DNA from: Bolinopsis microptera | Lineage: Eukaryota > Ctenophora > Tentaculata > Lobata > Bolinopsidae | Assembly: GCF_026151205.1 (NCBI RefSeq) | Contig: NC_087084.1 | Location: forward strand, 3,566,845 to 3,630,844 | Length of the DNA stretch: 64,000 nucleotides | Reading direction: 5' to 3' | Shown: positions 48,816-59,000 of the stretch, one piece after another | Numbering within the stretch: the stretch's first letter is position 1 | Layout: each line of letters begins with the position of its first letter | Translations under genes and position numbers: made by a program | The notes under the pieces: model-generated | The model's input: the letters and a program-made list of their open reading frames with translations, nothing else | Databases searched by the model: none | What the model was told of the DNA's origin: nothing

Positions 48816-51800
48816 ATGGCATCAGGGGTACTATTCCCCACATTAACAACTCTATCAGAATCAGTCTTATCTGCTGTCAGGAGCAATTATAACCACACTT
48901 CATTTCAAAGAGCTCGGACAAGAGGCAGAAAAACTAAACAATCTTCCCAAAATACAGGTACGAAATATACGTATTTTAGAATTATATGGTGGCCCCAAAT
49001 TTAGTGTAAAACGTTTCAGAGCTTATTATGAAGTTACTGACTGCCCGCTTACCTAAACCTCAATAAAGTTATCCGCGTAGAATTATAAATAATAATGGAC
49101 ATTCTCAGGTAAGACAAGTAGAGGTGAACTAACGACGGAACAGAGCAACAGACTAGCTACACTGCTATTACTACATGCAGACAAACTTAAATCAGGTCAG
49201 TTTTACTTAAATACTTAATTAATAATATGTAGAATTGTTTTAGTATTTTAATTTTATTAGGCTGGTAATCTGATTTGGTAACAATTAGTATTTATGTCTA
49301 AGTTAATTTAGTTGAGTACCTATTTAACTACAGTATCAATATCAGGTGTTATTGTTAATGTAGTGAAGGGAGACGACACCTCACACCTAACTACACTATC
49401 TGGCGATGTTTTTCTGCTTCCTCTAAGTCAACAGATAAGATCTTCTGATATTTACAAAGAATCATGCGTCAGCAGAGGTTTTTATCCATTCTTCTTTTTC
49501 TTTTATTTATATAAAAAAAGCAATCTTCTTCTACTAACATGCGATATAAACGTTTATCAATAATATTAAAGTGGAAATGAAACGATTTCCCCAGCATATT
49601 AGATAATTACTAATGAGGGACCAGCAAACCAAACACTTTCTAAACAGACAAAATTACAAAAATATTACTATCAAATATTTCAGTGGAATGTCAGAAAAAC
49701 CCGGCTACAAACAGTTCACAATCAAAACGAGGTCTTCTCCACCTCCACGCTCCCCGTCTCATCTGCCCTAAAACAACATCATCATCACAACACCACGTGA
49801 CGTCATCACAACCCCACGTGACGTCACAACTTGCTTTTATCCGGTCACTACACACACGGACCACACTGCGAGGTAGTTCAGCTCGCCCCTTGAGTGCGGG
49901 TAAAGTGTTTGATTCTGAGATGGGGTTGTTTGCTCAGTCACAGGGAGGGCTGTTGGAGGATTGTGTTACTACCAGGGCTGCGTATGAGAGGGATCCTACC
50001 AAGCTGAATGCTAAAAAGGTATTTGTAAATTTGTTTGAGCGTAAACCGCGGACTTTGGGGAAAATGAAACATCCGCGGTGAATCGGGGTTTTGTTTGTTA
50101 ACATTATGCACGTTAAATCCTATTTAGGGGAATGGAGATGGCCGCGGTAAATCGGGCGCGGTATATATGGGGTTTCGGTTAGTTTAGCTGATTAATTAAC
50201 AAATTATTTTATCAAATATTTTTACGTATCATATTGATCAATGAATGCACCACATTTTTGTGCAATGCTAAGAATGCTAAGAATGCCAAGAACATTTCTT
50301 CTTTAGGTACTCAGAAAAGAGCAGATGTTCTTTAAAAGATCGCTAGATAAGCTGTTACCCAAGATAAAAGTGAAAGCAGAATCGGACCCCCAGAACGCGC
50401 ACTTGCAGTCGCTGCATCTGCTTGCTCTCTACTTGTCGGACAGCAGGAATTTGGAGCATATCTTAGGGTAAGTGGTGTATAAATATGGACCAATTCCGGG
50501 ATATTTCCTACATACGAACAACATTCTTGTATTGTTGATGTTTATAGACACCCGTATCATGAGTTTGTATAAGTTTAAATAAAGACCCGACAACCTCTCT
50601 TCAGGAACAGAAAGATTCCTCTATCCCCTCTTGCTATTGGGATACTTCAGGACGCTCGAGGGTACAGGGACTTGAAGGAACTAAGGTAAGAAAGTAAAAA
50701 GAAACGCGTGCAAAATTCGGTTGCACAGTTTCGATAAACTAGCGTATGAAATCTGGAGCCGCGCAACTGAACAGTGAACATGCGATAAAGTTTTGCATCT
50801 TAGTCTTACAACTGTATTACTCATAATTCCAAATCATAGAAATTGCAATTAACCAATCAGCTTCCACTGGGAAGTTGGTCGTTTACCACCTGACAGTCTA
50901 TGCAACGTCTATGCAACGTCCGTGCAACAACAAAAGAACCGTCTATGCAACGTCTATGCAACGTCCCTGCACAATGAACACTCTATGCACACTCCCTGCA
51001 CGGTCAGTCTATGCAACGTCTATGCAACGTCTATGCAACGTCTATGCAACGTCCCTGCACAGTACCATATGAACACCGGCTACTAGCCGGCTACTAACCG
51101 GCTAGTAGCCACTTTTGTAATAACAGCTCCTCAACTTCACATTAACAACCGGCTACTAACCGGCACTTGAAAAGTGGTCACTAGCCGGCTACTAACCGGC
51201 TACTAGCCGGCTAGTGACCACAAAGTGGCTACTAACCGGCTACTAAGCGGTCACTAGCCGGCTATTAGCCGAGCTCTAAAGCAGACCTACTAGTAGCCGG
51301 TTCCAAACCGGCTACTAGCCGGCACTTAGAAAGTGGTCACTAGCCGGCTACTAACCGGCTACTAACCGGCTAGTAACCACCAAGTGGCTACTAACCGGCT
51401 ACTAACCGGTCACTAGCCGGCTCTTAAGCGGACCTACTAGTAGCCGGTTCCAAACCGGCTACTAGCCGGCACTTAGAAAGCGGTCACTAGCCGGCTACTA
51501 ACCGGCTACTAACCGGCTAGTAACCACCAAGTGGCTACTAACCGGCTACTAACCGGTCACTAGCCGGCTCTTAAGCGGACCTACTAGCCGGCACTCGAAA
51601 AGCGGTCGCTAGCCGGCTACTAACCGGCTAGTAACCACCAAGTGGCTACTAACCGGTCACTAGCCGGCTCTAAAGCGGACCTTCTAGTTCCAAACCGGCT
51701 ACTAGCCGACACTTGAAAAGCGGTCACTAGCCGGCTACTAACCGGCTACTAACCGGCTAGTAACCACCAAGTGGCTACTAACCGGTCACTAGCCGGCTCT

Positions 51801-54800
51801 AAAGCGGACCTTCTAGTTCCAAACCGGCTACTAGCCGACACTTGAAAAGCGGTCACTAGCCGGCTGGTGGGTACTAGCTGGTTAGTAGACGGCTACTAAC
51901 CGGCTAGTACTAACTTGCTCTAGGCGACTCTAAATCAGACCGGCTATAATTCATTATTGCCAAATAAACAAATTATTTGAAACAAATGTCAAGACTTTAG
52001 GAGGCCGGATCAGTTTCCTGCCGCAAAGTCTCCCAGTGAAAATTATTATTACCTATTTAATTCACGTTTTTGACACCACTTGGAAGTCCGAATTTTGGGC
52101 ACTAAAATTCTTATTTCTTGGCCAATTTTTTTCCCTGCTCTTGCCGAAGGCAAAAAGATCGTAGGGATCGGAATAAGTAATCGGGTTTGGATATATGAGG
52201 TGAAAAAATGATCCTACGTCTATGACAAAAGTCTGCGCCTTCACAATATAGACCACTCTGCATAAATTGGGGGTATTATTGGCGTTTGTTTTGCTGCGCG
52301 CGACGACAGCTATGTGTTAATTAATTGTTTTATCCAACGCGAATTTCAATTGTCAAACGATGCCGTTTAAATAAATTAGCCCCACATTTGTGCGCGGCGT
52401 ACTAAATATTCGATTATAATCCTGCACGCGCGCAATGATAAATTACGATTAAAAACATTGTACTTATGAATTAAGCAACTTATATTATTACTGAATATTT
52501 TCGTAACTTATGACATGACAACAAAATAATGCAATATCCTATTTTTTTTGACTCAATAAGATTAAACTTTTCATTGCAAACATTAACGGTTTGAGCAGGG
52601 AAAATTGATCGTGCGTGGTGTGACCGCGGCGAAATTCTTGCTTATTTTTTATGTTGATTTGAAGGCCATTAAGGCATTTGACCCAGTCATAACAAATTTG
52701 AGTATTATATCTTTTACGGTTTTTGCGGAACGTCGTGTTAAAGTTGATGCCCTGGTGTCAGTAAAATGGTAGCAAATATATATATAATATAAATAATTAT
52801 AGTGTCCTCATGAAATAAAACAATTAATCTGGTTAGTTTGCAAAATTATGATATATCTACGACTTCATTAAATGCAATACAACATCAATTATATATTTTA
52901 GATAATCATTAAACTTCCCATTATTCAACCAAAGGTTCTTTTCATGAGCTCAGGAATCTCAAAGTTAAAACTCTTACGAACAGAAACATCAGAACGTGTA
53001 AGATTAAATCTCTTCAACCACATAAATTCACAGAGTGCCAAGTCCATTGCAGCTGAATCAGTCCTGGTTCGTTCGTGCCCCCCTCTCATGTGACGCTTAG
53101 CGTGGTACCACATACCTTCACAGGTATTTGTATGCACGCCCGTTGCAGGGTCGATGAATCCACGTCGATGATTCACGGTGAGGTGGATATATCCATGGCG
53201 ATTCAGGTGTGTGTAGCCTTTCCAGCGGTCTGATAGGATTGTAGTACCAGGGTTGATGTAACGCTTTATCAGAGAGAGGAGGGTGTGATGGTTCCTTCTG
53301 TTATCAGGGCACTCCACCAAGAAACATTCTCCAGTAGTTCGACTGACACCTCCAAGCAACCACTTTCCAACAACACGTCTGCCAGAGTTATATTTCCGTT
53401 TCCCGAACTTGCTTTCGTCGACCTCGACGATGTGACCATCACCTCCTATTTTTCCTCCCGCCCCATTCTGGATCAGGTCTTCTGTCATACACTGACGTAG
53501 GGTTTTGACCAGGGTTGCCACAGTGGAGGCAATGGAGGTCTGAGGAACTTGCACGTGCAAAGATTTGCGAGCATCATTTTGATTGATTATGTGGTATTTA
53601 CATTTACGTTGTGCTTTACATTTACAATTTGTTTCAAATAACAAGTTTCAAATAGTAGCCGGTTAGTAGCCGGCTAGTGACCGCTTTTCAAGTGTCGGCT
53701 AGTAGCCGGTTTGGAACTAGAAGGTCCGCTTTAGAGCCGGCTAGTGACCGGTTAGTAGCCACTTGGTGGTTACTAGCCGGTTAGTAGCCGGTTAGTAGCC
53801 GGCTAGCGACCGCTTTTCGAGTGCCGGCTAGTAGGTCCGCTTAAGAGCCGGCTAGTGACCGGTTAGTAGCCACTTGGTGGTTACTAGCCGGTTAGTAGCC
53901 GGTTAGTAGCCGGCTAGTGACCGCTTTCTAAGCACCGGAACCGGCTACTTGGAACCGGCTACTAGTAGGTCTGCTTTAGAGCTCGGCTAATAGCCGGCTA
54001 GTGACCGGTTAGTGACCGCTTTCTAAGCACCGGAACCGGCTACTTGGAACCGGCTACTAGTAGGTCTGCTTTAGAGCTCGGCTAATAGCCGGCTAGTGAC
54101 CGGTTAGTAGCCGGTTAGTAGCCACTTGGTGGTTACTAGCCGGTTAGTAGCCGGTTAGTAGCCGGCGAGTGACCGCTTTTCAAGTGCCGGCTAGTAGCCG
54201 GTTTAGAACCGGCTACTAATAGGTCTGCTTTAGAGCCGGCTAGTGACCGGTTAGTAGCCGGTTAGTAGCCACTTGGTGGTTACTAGCCGGTTAGTAGCCG
54301 GTTAGTAGCCGGCTAGTGACCGCTTTCTAAGTGCCGGCTAGTAGCCGGTTTGGAACCGGCTACTAGTAGGTCTGCTTTAGAGCTCGGCTAATAGCCGGCT
54401 AGTGACCGCTTAGTAGCCGGTTAGTAGCCACTTTGTGGTCACTAGCCGGCTAGTAGCCGGTTAGTAGCCGGCTAGTGACCACTTTTCAAGTGCCGGTTAG
54501 TAGCCGGTTGTTAATGTGAAGTTGAGGAGCTGTTATTACAAAAGTGGCTACTAGCCGGTTAGTAGCCGGCTAGTAGCCGGTGTTCATATGGTACTGTGCA
54601 GGGACGTTGCATAGACGTTGCATAGACGTTGCATAGACGTTGCATAGACTGACCGTGCAGGGAGTGTGCATAGAGTGTTCATTGTGCAGGGACGTTGCAT
54701 AGACGTTGCATAGACGGTTCTTTTGTTGTTGCACGGACGTTGCATAGACGTTGCATAGACTGTCAGGTGGTAAACGACCAAGTTGCCCTTCCACTATAAA

Positions 54801-56093
54801 CCGATCAAACCCCAGAATAATGTTCTTGGTTATATTGACAAAGGAAGACAGTTGATCACCGAAATATAATAAATTCAGCCAGCAGCAGTTACAATAATAT
54901 TTTATCATATATATACAAATAATAGTAAAGTGTACATAAAAAACGGCCAGTTGGTAGATCACCGACCGGCTATAAGCCGGCTACTAACCGGCTATAAGCC
55001 GGCTTATAGCCGGCTACAATTTTTATAGCCGGCTATAAGCCGGCTTATAGTCGGTTAGTAGCCGCTTACATTTGTTGTTGAGCGACGGCTATTAGCCGGT
55101 TATAAGCCTGCTATTAGCCGTTTTGGTATTAAAAGTGGTTATAAGCCGGTTATAAGATATTAACTCAACTACATCGTACTGAACGATAGTCAGGAGCCGG
55201 CTATAAGAAATTCAGTGAAAACGGCTATTAGCCGGTTATAAGCCGGCTATTAGCCGTTTAGGTATCGAAAGTGGTTATAAGCCGGCTATAAGCCGGTTAT
55301 AAGATATTAACTCAGTTCAGTACGATGAAGTTAAGTTAATATCTTATAACCGGCTTATAGCCGGCTTATAACCACTTTCGATACCTAAACAGCTAATAGC
55401 CGGCTTATAACCGGCTAATAGCCGTTTTCGCTGAATTTCTTATAGCCGGCTCCTGACTATCGTTCAGTACGATGAAGTTGAGTTAATATCTTATAACCGG
55501 CTTATAGCCGGCCTATAGCCGGCTTATAACCACTTTCGATACCTAAACGGCTAATAGCCGGCTTATAACCGGCTAATAGCCGTTTTCACTGAATCTCTTA
55601 TAGCCGATACCTAAACGGCTAATAGCCGGCTTATAACCGGCTAATAGCCGTCGCTCAACAACAAATGTAACCGGCTACTAACCGGCTATAAGCCGGCTTA
55701 TAGCCGGCTATAAAAATTGTAGCCGGCTATAAGCCGGTTTATAGCCGGCTTATAACCGGCTTATAGCCGGTCGGTGATCTACCAATTTCCCTAAAAAACA
55801 ACTGCGAGTGATCATACAGTTGATTCTACTTCATTGTCTATCTCTGTTCATTTTAAGCACCAACATTTTCCAACTCCCTCTGTTGATATTGTAGATTGCC
55901 GATCCTTTCTGATACTAATTACATATCCAATTCACCGTCATTCAAATTCTTTTTAGGCACTGAGAGACGAAAGTTGAGAATCTTTGGTACTTTTTATCAA
56001 AGCCATAGCTCCCACAACTTAAGGTCCGTTTACCGTGTCAAGGTTGATATCTCCTACCTGGTTCTTGTAATCTCCTTCTCCAGCCAGTTATAG
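48816..56093 (+). CDS. Unrecognised seven-exon gene, about 382 aa
   Basis: No family recognised. Exons that join in frame: 48816-48957, 49109-49195, 49334-49477, 49684-50018, 50307-50467, 50605-50685 and, less surely, 55895-56093. All borders are GT-AG. The N-terminus is Ser/Thr/Arg-rich (SFQRARTRGRKTKQSSQ). The middle has a low-complexity SSSQHHVTSSQPHVTSQ stretch. The second half is helical and more globular in character (LRKEQMFFKRSLDKLLPKIK, HLQSLHLLALYLSDSRNLEH, LAIGILQDARGYRDLKELR). No signal peptide or membrane segment. The ATG lies one base after TTCTCTGTCAG. Intron 6 is 5.2 kb because two Merlin elements are inserted. If exon 7 runs to its stop at 56091-56093 it overlaps the convergent GPCR gene by six bases; its last 20 residues are antisense to GPCR-type repeats, so the true end may differ. 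Confidence 0.6.
52060..52775. repeat. Interrupted copy of the 37.1-kb dispersed repeat inside Merlin
   Basis: The left part at 52060-52135 and the right part at 52645-52775 match the compact copy at 37088-37275. About 510 bp with GCGCGC words separate them, so either this copy gained an insert or the other lost its centre. Confidence 0.6.
52925..53644 (-). CDS. Merlin transposase (IS1016/ISXO2-like DDE domain), N-terminus missing
   Basis: Cut-and-paste transposase core. The open frame begins at 53644 with TTG, not ATG, right where the right arm ends, so the N-terminal DNA-binding part is lost or lies in an unseen exon. Catalytic residues are present: first Asp in VEVDESKFGKRKY, second Asp in TTILSDRWKGYTHLN, Glu in HTNTCEGMWYHAKRHMRG. 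KWLLGGVSRTTGECFLVE is the conserved strand pair of the ISXO2-like fold. The length (up to 239 aa) is shorter than typical full Merlin proteins. The frame is uninterrupted, suggesting recent activity. Activity of this copy is doubtful. Confidence 0.85.
   Translation of the reverse strand: MLFETNCKCKAQRKCKYHIINQNDARKSLHVQVPQTSIASTVATLVKTLRQCMTEDLIQNGAGGKIGGDGHIVEVDESKFGKRKYNSGRRVVGKWLLGGVSRTTGECFLVECPDNRRNHHTLLSLIKRYINPGTTILSDRWKGYTHLNRHGYIHLTVNHRRGFIDPATGVHTNTCEGMWYHAKRHMRGGHERTRTDSAAMDLALCEFMWLKRFNLTRSDVSVRKSFNFEIPELMKRTFG
54945..55791. mobile_element. Non-autonomous Merlin-related foldback element, 847 bp
   Basis: Flanked by the exact 8-bp repeat TAAAAAAC (54937-54944 and 55792-55799). The ends GGCCAGTTGGTAGATCACCG and, from the right, GGGAAATTGGTAGATCACCG share the GG-x-x-A-x-TTGGT tip with the neighbouring Merlin element. 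The interior is one large palindrome of CCGGCTATAAGCC and CGGCTATTAGCC words, with a repeated TAACTCAACTTCATCGTACT-like block in the arms. No coding potential. It is probably mobilised by a Merlin transposase. It lies 149 bp from the larger element in the same intron. Confidence 0.88.
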
Positions 56094-59000
56094 ATTGGTT
56101 TCTCCCACTTGGTTAATGTTGTCTCCATCTCCAGCCAGCTCAAGGTTGATATCTCCTACTTGGTTATTGTTGTCTCCTTCTCTAGTCAGTTCGAGGTTGA
56201 TTTCTCTTATTTGGTTCTTGTTATCTCCTTCTTCAGTCAGCTGTATGTTGGTATCTCCTACTTGGTTATTGTTTTCATCTTCTCCAGTCACCTCCAGGTT
56301 GATATCTTCTGCTTGGTTATTGTTGTTTCCTTCTCCAGCCAGGTCTAGATCAAGGTTGATATCTCCTACTTGGTTCTTGTTGTCATCTTCTCCAGTCACC
56401 TCCAGGTTGATATCTTCTGCTTGGTTATTGTTGTTTCCTTCTCCAGCCAGGTCTAGATCAAGGTTGATATCTCCTACTTGGTTATTGTTTTCATCTTCTC
56501 CAGTCACCTCCAGGTTGATATCTTCTGCTTGGATATTGTTGTTTCCTTCTTCAGCCAGGTCTAGATCAAGGTTGATATCTCCTACTTGGTTATTGTTGTC
56601 ATCTGCTCCAGTCACCTCCAGGTTGATATCTTCTGCTTGGTTCTTGTTGTCTCTTTCTCCAGTCGGCTCCAGGTTGGTATCTCCTACTTGGTTGTTGTTG
56701 TCGTCTTCTCCAGTCACCTCCAGGTTGGTATCTCCTACTTGGTTCTCGTTGTCTCCTTCTCCAGCAAACTCTGCTCTGGCAGGCCTTTCTCCTCCTTGTA
56801 CCATTACACCATCCAGCTCCATAGTTTCACGTGGTCTTGGTCTTCTTATTCTTTCTCTGAAGACTCTAATTGTTCTTGAGTTGGCCGTGGCGTTTCTAAA
56901 TCTCTGAACAGGAAGGCTGAGGAGGTGTGTCACAGTATCATCGTAGATCAATGGATTGATTACAGAGTTTATCGGGAGGATGATCATGGAGAACAAGCTG
57001 TACCAGGGTGTTGCATCAAGAACATCAAAGGAATGCAATACACAGATCACTATGAATGGAATCCAGCAAAGAAAATCTGTAGTGATGATGATTGTGATTC
57101 TCATGTTCATTTTTCTATTCCGCCGTGAAATTTGTTCGTTGCCTCCTGTCTTTGTCAAACTTTTGGATGATCTGTAAGAAATAATGCCTATTACCAAATA
57201 CGACACTGTAATGAGAATGAAGCACACAAAGTTCAAAGCAAGGATTGTCCATACAAAATTCCTCTGAGGATCTTCTGCTTTGACAAAATACTTAAATAGG
57301 CAGACCCCGTCGTTCCCATAAAAGTCAACTTTTGAAATCTTTGTCGTATGGTCCTCATAACCATCATCATGAGAATACATCTCAGACATCATTTCGTTTA
57401 TCAATTTCCAATCGAGTGTTGTGTGCTTCATTCTGCCAAAATATGCTCGAAAGATGGCAAGCAGCCTCTGCTTATTCGGTGTTCCAATCAAAACCTTGAG
57501 TTGGTCTGCGTATTTTACCCCATTGACGAATAAATCTTCAAATCTGCTAATGATTGGGATAACAGCAATGGTGATGGATGCTAGGGTCATCATAAGCAAA
57601 CCTGCTACAACTTGCAGCGATTTCTTCCACGTTGCTTCTCCTGGTATACTCATGGAATTGTATATTCCATAAATTCTGGTGAGGCTCAATGCACACATTG
57701 CAAATAGAGATATTTGGGAGCCTATGGTGCTGAGGACACCAATTACTGAACAGTTGGTGCTTGTAATCCAACTGATCTGCTGAGTACAGTAATCTTCTTT
57801 AAAGATTATTCCATCGTAGATTGAGATGCAAAATAGATATCCACCTACTAAAAGATCTCCTAAAGATATAATCATGATGAGAGATCTATTCAACAGAGCC
57901 ACTGTGGTTTTACATTTCTTTAGGGGTCCTGCATTTTTGACAAGGATGACTAAGTTTGCAACGATAGCTAGAAACCCAATCACCCAGGAGAGAACTTTTA
58001 ACACTGTGCCCTCAAGAATCTTTGTAGAGCACTGAGCGTTACATTCGTCAGATAAATCCATACAGTCGTATGACCCATCACATTTGCTAGTCTTTGGTAT
58101 GTAAAGTCCACTTTCTTTGCATTTAAAATGATTAGAGCAGCTTTCCTCATCAGAACCATCCCCACAATCATCAACAAGGTTGCATACTTTTGAGAAGTCG
58201 ATGCACTTTACTTTGTTATCACAGACAAAGTATCTGTTGGTATAGATACTACCAAATGACTTTGTAAAAAAGGCCAGGTATTTATTGTTGGCTATGGTGC
58301 CAATTCTGTTGCGATATTGTCCTGGACAAACTTCATATCTGGGAATATTTCTCAATGGACAAGTAGAGTCGGTACACTCACCGATACAACTAGTGTACAC
58401 ATACAGCTCTCCAAACATGTGGTCACAAGTTTGAGTTTTTTTTGGAAGGATCACTGTAGTTCTGCTTTCCACTCCAAAAAAGTGATGCTTCGGAAAGATG
58501 AAAGAGGCATCTGTTTTGCAAGTGTCATTGAAGTTTTGAGTGTTCTTGATCCCCTTTATGCAGTGTGAAAGATGCTTCGTCAAGGTTCTGTCGGTTGTGA
58601 GAACAGTTGTGGAAGGTTTTGGTGAACTACTAGACTCGGAGCAAATTTTGTTCTCGTTCCCACAAGTTTCAACTCCATCACAGAGTTGACCGAACTCCAC
58701 GTATCCAGGCTCGCCCCATAGGCAAAGGTAAACGTTTTCACATATTTTGTCATTGCTGGTAACAAATCTTAACGATTGTTGGAACCCACAGGTGGGCCAA
58801 TTGTCTTTTTCATCTGCGCCGCTTATGCAATCCACTACTCCGTCTTTCAGCCAGGACAGGGGTATTGGTAATTCCTCTGCCTTTCCGATCCGTCTTTTAC
58901 ACTTTTGTTCTGTCTTGGAGGTGCAATCAAGATTTGTTTCGTCGCTCTTGTCGTTACAATCCTGTTTACCATCACACAGTGAGTGCTTGTGAATGGAGCA

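Larger units (their letters stand above)
50869..54787. mobile_element. Merlin-type DNA transposon, 3.9 kb, kilobase-long inverted arms
   Basis: Flanked by the exact 8-bp direct repeat CTTCCACT (50861-50868 and 54788-54795). The ends GGGAAGTTGGTCGTTTACC and, from the right, GGCAACTTGGTCGTTTACC differ at two positions. The arms (about 50869-51950 and 53650-54787) are inverted copies. Each holds TATGCAACGTC repeats near the tip, then about 0.9 kb of CCGGCTA-type repeats (ACTAACCGGCTACTAGCCGG words). Between them lies a DDE transposase of the IS1016/ISXO2-like (Merlin) type on the minus strand. An 8-9 bp duplication and GG-start ends fit Merlin. Arms this long are unusual for the superfamily as generally described. 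Confidence 0.9.

Noticed and set aside
50875-51072. 65-aa frame repeating YATSMQR, with a mirror copy at 54584-54781
   Set aside because: By-product of the TATGCAACGTC repeats in the Merlin arms, not a protein gene.
51070-51950. Regularly spaced repeats that look CRISPR-like
   Set aside because: Units are contiguous and variable, with no unique spacers; they are transposon arm repeats in a eukaryotic genome.
56095-56907. 270-aa plus-strand open frame
   Set aside because: Antisense shadow of the GPCR tail repeats.
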